Both the position numbers and the translations under genes were made by a program. A stretch of 64,000 bases of DNA. It comes from Shinisaurus crocodilurus (taxonomy: Eukaryota; Chordata; Lepidosauria; Squamata; Shinisauridae). The notes under the pieces are model-generated. The model did no database searches. It worked only from the letters and a program-made list of their open reading frames with translations, and had not been told where the DNA came from. Location: the NCBI GenBank assembly GCA_021292165.1, contig CM037876.1:316972776-317036775 (forward strand), in the 5' to 3' direction. How positions within the stretch are numbered: the first letter of the stretch is position 1; each line of letters begins with the position of its first letter. Below, piece after piece: positions 43,764 to 54,482 of the stretch.

Positions 43764-43908
43764 AAGGCCCAATCCTGTGCAAGTTTAGACAGGAAAAAAA
43801 GGCCTACAACTCCCAGCATGCCCCAGCCAGCTATGCTGGCTGGGGCATGCTGGGAGTTGTAGGCCTTTTTTTCTGTCTAAACTTGCATAGGATTGTGCCC
43901 TTAGATAT
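43764..43908. mobile_element. Palindromic MITE with GGGCACAATCC ends
   Basis: The outer arms CCCAATCCTGTGCAAGTTTA and TAAACTTGCATAGGATTGTG are inverted, flanked by TAA/TAG (possible 3-bp duplication). The central palindrome of about 65 bp (43800-43864) is practically the same as the core of the CAGTG hairpin MITEs, although the outer ends are unrelated. Confidence 0.75.
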
Positions 43909-45019
43909 ATTTTTAAATATGGTAAGGAGCATATACAATAATTAATTAATTAAAATGTTTGCTCCACCACTAAGCTAACCCTTCCTCATCTAGCAGGCTT
44001 TCAGGGAGATGAGGGGCCCCCACTCTCCCAGTTTATCGGGGGGGGGGGTTGGGGGCTTTTTTGGCACTGTCTGACTGTTTAATGATGTTGGTGGTGGTCT
44101 TCCCGGTGCCCTCCTTCTGTCCTATTTCAGGCTTTGGGTTCTGTCTATGACCTGCACTGCCTCAGTTGTGGCAAGGGTTACACATCACTGGGCATTGCTG
44201 TAGCTTGGGTCACAGGGTTCAGCTATGGGTCAGATCTTTAGCAGGGGTTGGTTAAATTGGGTTTCACAAGGAAACCCGATGGGAGTAGCTGAGCACCATG
44301 GAAAATGGTGCTGAGTCTGGAAGTGAGACAACGGTTGCCTGTATATTGCTCCAACAAGGAGCGGACCAAGACTGAGCCTTAAATAAGAGTTTGGCTTTGG
44401 CTTCCTTTAGGCTGGTTGGCCCTGCCAAATGCAGCTTTGTCTCTTAAAGGGGACCAGCCTGTTTTAGAAGTCTCAAGCTGCAACAACGTGGAGTGGCTGT
44501 GGCATGCTAGTGTCTTCACGGCCAGATAGCAACGCAACCTACGCTGGATGCAGGGAAGTTGACCCCTGGAATCTCTCTAAGGAATTGAATCCTGTGGAGG
44601 TAGAAACCTTGCAATGCCTTTCTGTGACTGAATCCTCACCCTGAACTGTTGACTCTAGAGCCTCTTCTTCTGAGGACAAAGGGTCAGTGTCCTCCGAGGA
44701 TGAGGGCTTGGTGTCCTGGTCTATGACACCAGCTAGTGGTTGCCATTCCCAAGAATGCCCAAGCCAAAGAATCATACCACCCCAAAATAAGGGTATATCA
44801 TGCCATAGTGGCATTCCTCGTGGGGATTCTGGGAGTAATTGGTGTCCCCAGGCAGAAGCTCCTGGGAAGAGCACTGCTGGCAAGCAACACCTTCCCCTTC
44901 ATCCTTACTTCACCCTCACTGAAAATCTATGAACGCTTTGCCCCTGATTAATTGTAGGAACATAGAGAACTGATTTCTACTGAGTCAAACCATTAAGCTA
45001 GTCTGACTAGCTTGCTATT
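43909..45019. other. No recognised feature
   Basis: Single-copy looking sequence with a G run at 44039-44048. A 114-codon minus-strand frame at 44539-44883 has an acidic Ser/Glu-rich stretch but no recognisable domain. Confidence 0.35.
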
Positions 45020-45027
45020 GCCTATAC

Positions 45028-45172
45028 CAGTGTTCTCCAACCTTTAGTCCCCAGACGTTTTTGGCCTACAACTCCCAGCATGCCCCAGCTGGCTACGCTG
45101 GCTGGGGTGTGCTGGGAGTTGTAGTCCAAAAAAATCTGGGGACCCAAGGTTGGAGAACACTGGCCTACACAG
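45028..45172. mobile_element. Hairpin hAT-like MITE (copy 7)
   Basis: Palindrome with the flanking 8-mers GCCTATAC and GCCTACAC (7 of 8). The sequence to its right reappears inverted beside copy 9 at 51446-51492. Confidence 0.9.
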
Positions 45173-45255
45173 ACAGAGAAAGGTCTTTCCAAGCCCTATC
45201 TGGAGATGCCAGGGATTGAACCTGGGGCCGTCTGCATGTGTGGCCTCCTCCATAA
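45173..45255 (-). mobile_element. tRNA-SINE fragment
   Basis: Reversed, box B is CCAGGTTCAATCCCTGGC and the body begins ATCTCCAGATAGGGCTTGGA. It flanks copy 7 of the MITE. Confidence 0.65.
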
Positions 45256-46065
45256 CATAGCTCTCCCTCTTGGCCTAGTTGACCAAGGTTCTAATTACTT
45301 CTAACAAGTTAGCCAAAGATTATGTCCCACTGAATGGCTGAACACAGTCTCCCTCTCTCAGAGTCAGTACAGCTATAAAGTATGACTTTTAGTGTGGACA
45401 AATGACAAATTGTTTTAGGAGCTACCATATCATAAAGAAAAGCTTGGCTTGCTCTTCTGCCAAACATTGTCTTCCTCCTCTGAGATTTTAAGATGGCACT
45501 TGTAAATGGGGGGGAGGAATGATTTGTGCATTAAAATCTATTTCCTGTCCATTCAATTCTTGAACTTAGGAGAGACCCCCCATGAATTCATTTGAGAGCT
45601 GAGAGCCAAGCCACTGAGAAAAGCCACCTTTCTGATGAGATGTCACATGGTCGTCATTTTGTTTATCCCTGATGTTAAAAGGTTAAGGATCTTCATACAG
45701 GCAGGAGATGGTTCCAGCTTCCCCAAAGAGCTTTCTTCCCCTCTAAGAGCCATCAACAAAAGGAGCACTCAAGGGATGACTTGCCATGTATAACTGTGGA
45801 AGTCCAGAAGAGCTCTCCAGTAGAGTTGCCATGAAAATGTCGCCTAAAGCAATTCTCAGATCTTGGGGTTCTTTCTCATTTCAACCAAAAATAACTGAAT
45901 AATGTTACGGGAAGTCAAAAGCATTTTGATAAAAGCAGGAACATTTCTCAGAGGGATTCAATCTACATATTTCTAGTTAGGGCCATAATAACCTTGAATC
46001 TTGGTGAGTGCCCCCACTGCATGAGCCAAGCCTCTGGCCAGTTGGGTTGAGGCCCTCACCAGACT
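45256..46065. other. No recognised feature
   Basis: AT-rich single-copy looking sequence; nothing recognised. Confidence 0.4.
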
Positions 46066-46365
46066 TCCGGGTCCCCGGCGCTACGTTTTTTATGTAAAAA
46101 ACAGCATAAACTACATTAAAATGGCTGCGATTGGCGTAACCAGCGCCACATTTTTAATGTTAAAAACAGCGTAAAATACATTAGAACACCCGTGATTTGC
46201 ATGGCATATGCAAACAATGCAAATCACGGTTGTTCTAATGTATTTTACACTGTTTTTAACGTGAAAAATGTAGCACCGGTTATGCAAATTGTGGCTGTTT
46301 TAATGTAGTTTACGCTGTTTTTTTACATAAAAAGCATAGTGCCAGAAACCAGAAGTTCCTTTACC
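46066..46365. mobile_element. 300-bp foldback element
   Basis: A long palindrome centred near 46206-46212. The outer arms ACTTCCGGGTCCCCGGCGC and CAGAAACCAGAAGT surround nested pairs of GTAAAAAACAGCATAAACTA / TAGTTTACGCTGTTTTTTTAC and GTGATTTGCAT / ATGCAAATCAC. Within each arm a similar AT-rich unit occurs twice. Related to 5937-6102. Confidence 0.8.
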
Positions 46366-46770
46366 CGGCTCGGCTCACAAGGATGCAAGCCAAGCCAGGG
46401 AAAGGTAAGTCGAGTGGAGCTCAGCGGGGTCAAGCCCGGCGAGTTAACCCCCTTATCGAGCTTTGTGCACAACCCTGCCCTGAATGGAGCTTGACGGTCA
46501 AGCTCAGCTGTGTCTTTCTCCAGCCGTGGGTGCCCTGTTGGGAACTCAAGGCGACATACCATGGGCCAAGCTGATAAGACCTCTGACCAGAGCTTCCAAA
46601 CTTGCAAGAAAGCAAAATGTAAAGGTGGATGTGGAGGTTCCTAATTGGAGAGAAGCAGCAGAGGAATGGTGAGAGAAGCAAAAAGACTAACAATATTTCT
46701 CAAGGGGGAAGGGCATTCTGCACATTCCTACTTTTTTTTTAAAGGTTGGGATACTCACAATAGCAACAGA
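46366..46770. other. No recognised feature
   Basis: The GC-rich start may belong to the neighbouring foldback element. Nothing else is recognised. Confidence 0.35.
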
Positions 46771-47766
46771 CAGGGATGTTGAAGAGTCCTTGGTCTCGAG
46801 TCACGAGTCGAGTCACGAGTCTTTGGACCCGAATCTCGAGTCCGAGTCCAAGTCCTTGCTCCAAAATGGTGACTCACGAGTCACGAGTCACTCCCAAAGC
46901 CGACTCCACGAGTCCCTATTAAAATCAATGGGATTTCCCCCCAACAAAATAAGGCTATTTCAGATGTGTGGCTTAAATAAATTCTAGGCACAAGTGTGCC
47001 TTTTTATTTCAAAACTCTGCAACTGATTTTGGAAAGAACAGACCAGGCAGACAAACCCAAAATAACCAGGCAGGCAGAGGAGGCAGGGAACCCCAAAGCA
47101 GGCAGGCAGAGGCCTTTGTCTTGGACAATTCAAACTGTGGAACTGGTGAAGAAGAGACCAGGCAGGCAGAGGAGGCTGGGAACCCCAGACAGGCAGGCAG
47201 AGGCAGCCAAACCCAAAATGTCTGAAAGGTTGCATTTTAAAAAATGATTTTAAAAAATAAACTTGCTGTACTTCCTAAAACTTATCCATGTTGCATTTGA
47301 GGAACATGATTTTTTCTAAATGTTTGGCCCCCATTCTGGAACGGTGAGATCTCATCACAATTCCACCCTCACTGAACACCCGCTCCACTGGTGATGAACT
47401 TGCTGGAACCAGAAACACACTCAGAGCAGCCACACAGAGTAATCTCAGGTCCTTCTTCTGCCACTCCCAAGTATGCAACACATCAATCAAAATAAATCTT
47501 GACACACTGTTGGGGCTGCATTCCTGGTAGCCGTCCATAGTGGCCGAGCAGCGGCACACCTCGCTTCCATGCGCTCTTTGCTGGTGAATGCGCTCCTCTC
47601 CACTCCTTCTGGCACAGCCCAGGGATGTTGAAGAGTCCTTGGTCTCGAGTCCCGAGTCGAGTCTCGAGTCCCATTAAAAATATTGGGACTCGAGTCCGAG
47701 TCGAGTCAGAGTGGGGACTCAGTCTGACTCACGAGTCGAGTCCTCGAGTCCGAGTCCCCATCCCTG
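46771..47766 (-). mobile_element. GAGTC-rich hAT element with transposase remnant
   Basis: Complete 996-bp copy with ends CAGGGATGTTGAAGAG and CCCCATCCCTG. Flanks GCAACAGA (46763-46770) and GCAACAGC (47767-47774) match at 7 of 8. About a dozen GAGTC/GACTC repeats lie inside each end. The left half carries the GGCAGGCAGAGG array. The minus frame 47275-47559 contains a recognisable hAT C-terminal dimerisation region, including a PASSSPVERVFSEGG block. The N-terminal DNA-binding and catalytic parts are missing, so it cannot make a working transposase. Confidence 0.95.
47275..47559 (-). pseudogene. hAT transposase dimerisation-domain remnant
   Basis: A 94-codon frame inside the hAT copy at 46771. 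It matches the family pattern S-[VI]-P-A-[ST]-S-x2-E-R-x-F-S followed by R-x-R-[ML] and an E/K-N-helix (EKIMFLKCN). All catalytic DDE residues and the BED finger are absent. A fossil fragment, read in the direction opposite to the element as drawn. Confidence 0.85.
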
Positions 47767-48431
47767 GCAACAGCAGACATATTATGTTCTTGCTCAGGTT
47801 GGCATGCGATTGCCTTCAAACATGTGGAGGGAGATACAGAGATAGATGGATGGGTGGATGGATTTACCTTTAGCTGAAATCTTAGAAGCCATAAGTTAAA
47901 AATTAACTCAAAACTCTGCTTTTACCTTGTCCTTTTGACCTTAGCCGAAGAAATCCCTGTGTAGATAGAGAAAGAGGCAACAAGGACCTCAAGTTCTGCT
48001 TAGAGAAATGCTTCAGTGAGTTGTGCTCGGCACCGAGCAGCAGCACTGAGTGACCCAGAGTGTGGCAAAGAAGGCAGGGGCAAAAAATGGCTTCCTTCCT
48101 GCAAAAAGATGCTGAGTGGAGGATGAGTGAAAACATCACTGCCACGGGCTCTCCCAGACATGACAAAAGGTACCCATCGGATTAAATGTGAGGCAAGCCT
48201 CGGGAAGGAGGGATCCTGAAATGCACAGTCACCCCCAGATGAAAAATTGGTTAAGAAAATCTAGTGGAAAGCCAATTAAGAAGTGTTGGTTCGCGAGTCT
48301 GGCGTGTTGTTCCGGACCCACATTTGCATCTCCATTCCCCCCCCCCATTGAACATTAATGCAAGGTGACGTGAGGCTTGACATTTCAGTGCTTCCCTCCA
48401 CGTCTTAATTAATGCAACCTAGCTAATTGGC

Positions 48432-48464
<33 letters not shown>

Positions 48465-49620
48465 TCAGTCCAGTGCAGTAACATCCAGGACTTTTGGTCA
48501 TTACTGAAACATTTGACATTCCAGTTTGCCAAAAGGATTACACATAATCCGTGTCCATCTCCATGTCCTTTTATCTCGATGGCAAAGGGAGAGGTCAGAA
48601 GCCCTGCCACTGGGAGTTGCTTGGGGGGAGGGGGGGGGTCAAGAGGTAGACCTGCACTGAAATGTTGTGATGTTTGATTTTTAATGTGGCAGTTGCCATT
48701 TGGAGGAACCCATCACCAGAAAGCAAGCTAGCCACCTCTTTGGAAAGATCACCTGTGCATAATGAACAACGGTGGCATCACATCGCACTGCTGGGTCATT
48801 TCCTCTCCCACTGCAAGCTGGGACCGGTGTAACCCCCATGAAATGGTTGGTTTGGTCCAGTAGGAGCAGAGTCATCATTCAGGGGAGAGAGAGGCAGGAG
48901 GGAAAGGGCCAGCGTGTTCTGCCTGGGAGTTGGATAATAATTATGGGCTCTTAGTACCTTGTATAAGGTAAATTGAATTGCTATACGTGCATGGTTGATG
49001 TGCATGGGAATGGGGAATCAATTTTTGTACCTCTGGTCTTTGTTCTATTTGCATTGTTATTGCAGGCCTGCGACCTTCAAGTTGCAATTTATACGTTGCT
49101 ATTTGCTGTTGCTTTGCAGCTAACTAAAGTTGTCTGCAGAGAAGTAACTGAAGTGTCCAACACCCTTGGCAAACCAGAGAAACGTTTGCACTGGCTGGCT
49201 CCAAATATCTTCCTTATTGGATAGGTGGCATTGTTCTTATGTGAACAGATGTCTTGTTGTGCATTCAGCTCCGTGTGCGGGCAATTGCTGCATTGTGTTA
49301 CGTACAACTGTGGTCCTAACTAAAGAAGGTTTTTTCCCCATTCAAATCCTTGCATGTTTTATTATTCCAACTAAGCCCAACAGGACCCGCACACAGGCAG
49401 AGGTTACGCCTGCAAGAGAGCTCTGGACAGGTGGAGAAAAGGTAGGATACAAGCCAGGCAGAAAGCGGTCAGGAGCATGGGTGGCGCATCTGTGGGGCAG
49501 CGTGCAAAGACAGGGAGCTTGGAGTGTTGCTCCTACGCTGATGTGCAATTCTCCCCCTTGCTCGGCTGTCTCCGACAGACATCCAGTGGCCAGGTTCCTC
49601 TCTGGCATTATGAGGAATGA
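47767..49620. other. Single-copy sequence, possible conserved noncoding element
   Basis: Includes a (GT)n at 48437-48463. The stretch 48240-48580 lacks known repeats and has TTTGCATCTCC, GGTGACGTGAGG and AATTAATGC words typical of conserved enhancers. No gene is found. Confidence 0.35.
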
Positions 49621-49627
49621 CACTGAG

Positions 49628-50040
49628 GGCCAGTGTGGCGTAGTGGTGAGAGTGTTGGACTGGGACTCGGGAGATCCGGGTTCTAGTCCCCGCTCGGCCA
49701 TGAAACTCACTGGGTGACTTTGGGCCAGTCACTGACTCTCAGCCTAACCTACCGTATTTTTCCGTGTATAAGACGCCCCCATGTATAAGACGCCCCCCAC
49801 TGGGCAGTTTCGCAACTGCGCGGTTCTCTCCTTGGCATACTTCCGTGTATAAGACGACCCTCAATTTTTAGTCTAACAATTTTAGGAAAAAGTATAGTCT
49901 TATACATGGAAAAATACTGTACCTCACAGGGTTGTCGTGAGGATAACATGGAGAGGAGGAGGAGGATTAGGTAAGCCGGCCTGGGTTCCTTGCAGGAAAA
50001 AAGGTGGGGTATAAATATAATAAATAAAAAAAATAAATTT
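49628..50040 (+). mobile_element. Sauria SINE, split by a MITE
   Basis: The tRNA-like head (GTGTGGCGTAGTGGTGAGAG, GGGTTCTAGTCCCCGC), the body CATGAAACTCACTGGGTGAC and CAGCCTAACCTAC, then after the insertion CTCACAGGGTTGTCGTGAGG, and an AATAAATA tail. This is a squamate-specific SINE family. A (TATC)n array follows at 50044-50074. Confidence 0.92.
49752..49919. mobile_element. TA-flanked MITE nested in a Sauria SINE
   Basis: The ends CCGTATTTTTCCGTGTATAA and TTATACATGGAAAAATACTG are inverted with two or three mismatches. TA flanks both sides (49750-49751 and 49920-49921), and removing the element restores the SINE consensus CTAACCTACCTCACAGG. This fits a Tc1/mariner-type nonautonomous element. 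Confidence 0.85.
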
Positions 50041-50042
50041 TT

Positions 50043-50074
<32 letters not shown>

Positions 50075-50436
50075 GAATTACCCATCTGTAAGGTAAATGC
50101 AAATAAAACGAACAGGTGCATTAAACAAAGATTATGTCTGAGCACCACATGCGATCATTACTTTTACAAATAGCAAAAGCATGATCTGCAAAAAGTTATT
50201 TTTAATATTTTCTAAAAAAGAACTCAAAATAAAACCAGCCTTCTTTTAAACACTGAAAATATAATCAGACTCTTCTCACATCAGGAAGGGAAATAACCAT
50301 ACAGCCTGGAAGGCATGCATGATGACCCCCCAGGGACTGAGCAGGGCAGGGCAGCTGCAGCTTGCTGAGGTTCACCTTGTTTCACTTCCCAAACGGGAGT
50401 GTTATGTTGTTGTTGCTGTTGTTGTTAAAATGTATT

Positions 50437-50603
50437 TCAGGCGGGAATATGGGGTGGGTTAGGATTTTAAAAGGATTTTTTCTATACTGTTTTAATCGTG
50501 TTACGTTTGTTTTATTATTGCATTGTTTGAATTGTACATCGCCCAGGGTGGCCAGGTGGCCGGCCAGATGGGCGATTCACAAATGTAATAAATAAATAAA
50601 TTT
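50437..50603 (+). mobile_element. L2-like LINE 3' end
   Basis: The same 3' UTR as 9361-9502: GGCGGGAATATGGGGTGGGT, then ATCGCCCAGGGTGGCC and CAGATGGGCGATT, with an (AAAT)n tail. Truncated 5' of the stop codon. Confidence 0.8.
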
Positions 50604-51254
50604 GGGTGCCCTTTTTTTTTTTTAAAGTGTACTCATAAAAGCATACCTTCCCCCCATTGACTAAAAGGCCCCATTGACTAAAATGTGTACACTTTTCCAA
50701 AATGTGCATTTCTCCATTGTGCATTTCTCCATTGAATGCATTTTCGCAAACGTGATCACACCCTCAGGAATATGCGAGCTTTGTCCCCAAAGTGCGCCTG
50801 TGTGATCACATCCTGTGGTCTGAGCTGGGCAAATTCTGGTCAAAAATGAATCGAAACAAAGTTCTCTCATTCTTCTCTACCACTCAGCATCGCAGCCTGG
50901 GAAGTTCAGCAGCTCAGAGAAGTTCTCCGAGTCAGGCAGGGCTCTCTTTCTCTCCATCACCCAGATTTTCCTTTGCTCAGCCGGCTCGGGGGAGAACATT
51001 CTCAACGTGGCTTTTCATCTCTCCTGCGGTATTTTATTTATTCTTAATGTATCGGCTGCCATTCTTAATTGCATACACAAGGTGGGGTCCACCATCCAAG
51101 GAATAAAAACATAATAAAATTGTTACAGTGAAAAAATGAGAAAACCAAAAAATTAGACACCAGCATCTCTCTCTCTCTCACGTTCTCGATACAAGCCAGT
51201 TCCCAGCACTGTCACATTTCAGAGTGACCAGGAAATGGAGGTCAGGATGGGACT
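50604..51254. other. No recognised gene
   Basis: Short TGCATTTCTCCATTG repeats near 50700-50740 and a possible LINE tail in reverse near 51030-51110. Nothing else. Confidence 0.35.
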
Positions 51255-51262
51255 CTGTAGAT

Positions 51263-51397
51263 CAGTGTTCTCCAATCTCGGGTCCCCTGATGTTTTTGGC
51301 CTACAACTCCCAGCATGCCCCAGCCAGCGTAGCTGGCTGGGGCATGCTGGAAGTTGTAGGCCAAAAACATCTGGGGACCCAAGGTTGGAGAACACTG
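51263..51397. mobile_element. Hairpin hAT-like MITE (copy 8), part of a composite
   Basis: Complete palindrome. Its immediate flanks do not match (CTGTAGAT left, ATATAAAC right), but the left flank resembles the right flank of copy 9 (ATGTAGAA), suggesting that copies 8 and 9 entered as one unit. Confidence 0.85.
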
Positions 51398-51492
51398 ATA
51401 TAAACCCAACCACCCTTCCCTGGGTAGAGTGTGTTCCAGAGCAGTGCATCTCCAGATAGGGCTTGGAAAGACCTTTCTCTGTCTGTGTAGGC
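51398..51492. repeat. Patchwork segment between two MITEs
   Basis: 51398-51421 is identical to 42120-42143. 51446-51492 is the inverted copy of 45173-45219. The 24 bp between them match nothing here. Confidence 0.85.
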
Positions 51493-51585
51493 CAGTGTTC
51501 TCCAACCTTGGGTCCCCAGATGTTTTTGGACTACAACTCCCAGCATGCCCAAAAACATCTGGGGACCCAAGGTTGGAGAACACTG
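51493..51585. mobile_element. Hairpin hAT-like MITE (copy 9, deleted centre)
   Basis: Both ends are intact, but most of the right arm's inner half is missing (the sequence jumps from CCCAGCATGCCC to AAAAACATCTGG). It forms the right side of the composite starting at 51263. Confidence 0.85.
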
Positions 51586-51593
51586 ATGTAGAA

Positions 51594-52254
51594 GATGAAG
51601 GCATGGGGCTATGCAGAGAGGGGAATTCTCAACGTGTGGAGCCAACTGGGGTAGGGAGCAGCTCCCATCTCCCCCCCCCCATCTCCAGTGCTGAATTCTT
51701 TCAACATTTCTGCCTCTACTTTCTTTCATAGAGATCCATGGTTACCACCATTCACTTCTATGAGAGGAAAAGTAAAGAGGTGTACTTGGGGGCAACGATG
51801 ATGCACTGAGGGCCAAAATGCCCTCCCCTCTCAACGGGAAGAGGTCTGGGTCTTGCCGAAAGAGATCTCATGGAAGATCACATCATCTGTGTGTGTGTCG
51901 TGTGTGCGTGCGTGTATGATGAAGTGTGCTGCATCTCCCCCCTCCCATAGCAGATTCGTGTAGCCGTGGGCACAACCTCCCCCCATGCGCGCACTCCACC
52001 CGTCGCAAGGACGGCCCTTTTGCCAGAAAGGATTCGTAACCTGCTGCCTAGTCGGAACTATGGTGGCAAAAGCAGAGACACCCCCAGCGCTGTCTGTGCT
52101 TCTTGGAGTCTGACTCGGCATGGAACACGTCAGAGAAGAAGGACGCGTCGCCAGCCCTCAACACGCACCCCAACACGGACTGGAGTCTCTGCTGCAGAGG
52201 AGGACTGCGCAGCAGACCCCAGGACATTCTGGGGCCAGGAGGGTGCAATGCTCC
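51594..52254. other. No recognised feature
   Basis: Single-copy looking sequence with a short GTGTGTGTGCG stretch near 51888-51916. Confidence 0.4.
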
Positions 52255-52322
52255 CTAATAGGCCGGTTGCCGGCCAGATGGGCGATTAATAAACGTAAAT
52301 AATAATAAATAAATAAATAATA
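52255..52322 (+). mobile_element. L2-like LINE 3' tail fragment
   Basis: GGTTGCCGGCCAGATGGGCG followed by an AAT/AAAT tail, as at 9485 and 50560. Confidence 0.65.
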
Positions 52323-52639
52323 GATGCACGCCATAAAAGACGCCCTGATCCAGGATCTCCAATCAATCCAAACACGAACACGTTGTCCTGTGCTTCAGGC
52401 CAGCCCCACCCACATACAGGGACGGACACACATGAATCACCACCTTGCCCTCCTGGCCAGTTTGCCATACTTGTTGCTAAGCCGGGGCATCACGGCTCCC
52501 TTTCCATTCCAGCCTTGCCAGCAGCGCAACGGAAGCTTACAAAGATCTCTGTCGGGGGGGGGCGTGGCCAGACCTGCAGGCAGCCTTGTTTCAGGTCCAT
52601 AGAGAGATCGATAGCCAGGCCAGGTCATTTCCCAGGGAC
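52323..52639. other. No recognised feature
   Basis: Single-copy looking sequence; nothing recognised. Confidence 0.35.
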
Positions 52640-52950
52640 AGTGGACTGGGATACTCTGGAAGAAAGAAACAAAATTCAAGGAGATCTCAATAGGCTGGAG
52701 CGCTGGGCCGAAAACAACAGAATGAAATTTAATAGGGATAAATGCCAAGTGCTGCACCTAGGGAGAGGAAACCAAATGCAGAGTTACAGAATGGGGGACA
52801 CTTGGCTCAACAATACTACAAGTGAGAAGGATCTTGGAATTGTGGTAGATCACAAACTGAATATGAGCCAGCAATGCGATGTGGCTGCAAAGAAGGCAAA
52901 TGCAATTTTGGGCTGCATTAACAGAAGTATTGCTTCCAAATCACATCTCT
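52640..52950 (+). mobile_element. CR1 LINE internal fragment (RT region)
   Basis: Encodes DLNRLERWAENNRMKFNRDK, CQVLHLGRGNQ, EKDLGIVVDHKLNMSQQCDV and [18 protein letters not shown], the thumb-side part of the CR1 reverse transcriptase. The frame is open. Both 5' and 3' parts are missing. The lack of a 3' end means it was broken after insertion. Confidence 0.92.
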
Positions 52951-53682
52951 AGAGTGGCTGCGCTGCCTGACAAGTTGCCCAGACCGAGAAGCCAAGCCTG
53001 AGGCAGCAGTCGCGGGAGGCCCTCTTTGCTCCCAGATCACCGGCTGTGGCTGGGCCAATGAGCCGCAGTGGCCCTCTCCGGCCGTGACCTGCGCAGTGCT
53101 GCAGAGTAGCAAGGACCAGGCCCACGGTTCCCTCGGTTTAATAGCTGCCCTGGTGGGGAAGAGAATCTCTGCCTGGGGCAGGCTTTATGCCCCAGCTTCC
53201 CTGCGCCAGGTTAAGTGCCCATCAAACCCTTCCCCGCGCTGGCTTAGAGGAATCTTCCCCCATATTTTTAGGAGGACACTGGAATTATATAGTACATTTT
53301 TTTTTCCCATTCATGTTCTCACCCCCTCCTCATGTGGCAGAAATCTTCCCACTTTAATAATTAAAAAACCAACAAAGAAAAATAGTTACTTTTTGGTTAA
53401 TTTAATCTCATCAAACTCCTGGGTGCAGGATTTATTAAAAAGTTATTTGGATGATACAGTCATGACTGCAGCTCTGCAATCAAATGCCAGCCACCGTTCA
53501 GCCATGTAATAACCAGACGCCAACACATCTGCCTTCCTGAGCATATTTAGAAGGAGTGGGTGAACGGCACTTAGCTATCTTGATTACTTTCAAGGCCTTT
53601 AATTGACAGCGCTGCTAGAACCGGAATCTAGACTGTGAATCAACAGGCCTTTTGAAAAAGAGGGTCACCCTCTGATGCTAGG
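52951..53682. other. Single-copy sequence, possible conserved noncoding element
   Basis: 53340-53640 lacks known repeats and is rich in AATTAA, ATCAAA and CTTTAATTGACAG words. No coding signal. Confidence 0.35.
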
Positions 53683-53885
53683 AAGGGCCGGAGCTCAGTG
53701 GAAGATCTGATGCTCTGCGTGCGAGCGGTACTAGGGTTCGATATTCCCCGGCATCTCTGGGTAGGGCGGGGAAAGGCTCCTGCCTGAAAAACCCTGGAGA
53801 GTTGCTGTCACTCAGTGTCAACAACACCGAATTGGATGGTGCAAAGTGCTGACTTGTTGGAATGCGGCAGCTTCCCACGTTCCCC
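53683..53885 (+). mobile_element. tRNA-Ala-derived SINE
   Basis: Box A CCGGAGCTCAGTGGAAGATC, box B AGGGTTCGATATTCCCC, body CCTGGAGAGTTGC and end GGCAGCTTCCCACGTTCCCC. Diverged copy without a 5S head. Confidence 0.85.
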
Positions 53886-54105
53886 ACTAGACTGCTCCCT
53901 CCCCACCACAAGGAAGACACAAGATGGTGTGCCTTTGGGCTAAGGGTAACAACTTTATTTAAGAAATAACTTAGGATCTGCAACAACAAAACAAAGGCCA
54001 GTGCAGCGGGCATCCATTCCCCTATATAAGATTGCTGGAGAGACACCTGCAGACACCTCCTGGGTAACTCCAGCCTGGATCTAGGCAGCGAATCTGATGT
54101 TTATC

Positions 54106-54135
54106 AGATCATCATCATCATCATCATCATCATCA
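54106..54135. repeat. (ATC)n microsatellite
   Basis: Nine or so ATC units. They join the CR1 terminal repeat at 54133. A similar ATC run follows at 54480-54499. Confidence 0.85.
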
Positions 54136-54482
54136 TAGAATCATAGAAAAGTAGAGTTGGAAGGGGCCTACCAGGCCATCGAGTCCAACCCCCTGCTCAA
54201 TGCAGGAATCCAGGTCAAAGCATCTCTGACAGATGTCTGTCCAGCTGCACCTTGAATGCCTCCAGAGTGGGAGAGCCCACCACCTCCCTAGGTAGTTGAT
54301 TCCATTGTCTTATTGCTCTGACAGTCAGGAAATTTTTCCTGATGTTTAGGTGGAATCTGGGTTCCTGTAACTTGTAACTTGAGCCCGTTATTCCGTGTCC
54401 TGCAAACTGGGATGACCGAGAAGAGATCTTTGCCCTCCTCTGTGTGACATCCCTTCAAATACTGGAAGAGTGCGATCATATG
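54133..54482 (-). mobile_element. CR1 LINE 3' end fragment
   Basis: A minus-strand CR1 starting at its CATAGAAT end. The C-terminal frame is readable ([28 protein letters not shown]). A small duplication CTTGTAACTTG shifts the frame. It breaks at ATGATC. Confidence 0.9.

Noticed and set aside
44539..44883. 114-codon minus-strand frame with a Ser/Glu-rich acidic stretch
   Set aside because: No recognisable domain and no supporting signals. The acidic stretch is low complexity.
51219..51604. A recurrent predicted peptide (LGSPDVFGLQLPACPSQ... type) in many frames across the window
   Set aside because: It comes from translating the palindromic MITE. It appears on both strands at every copy, has no start/stop logic and reflects the DNA, not a protein family.
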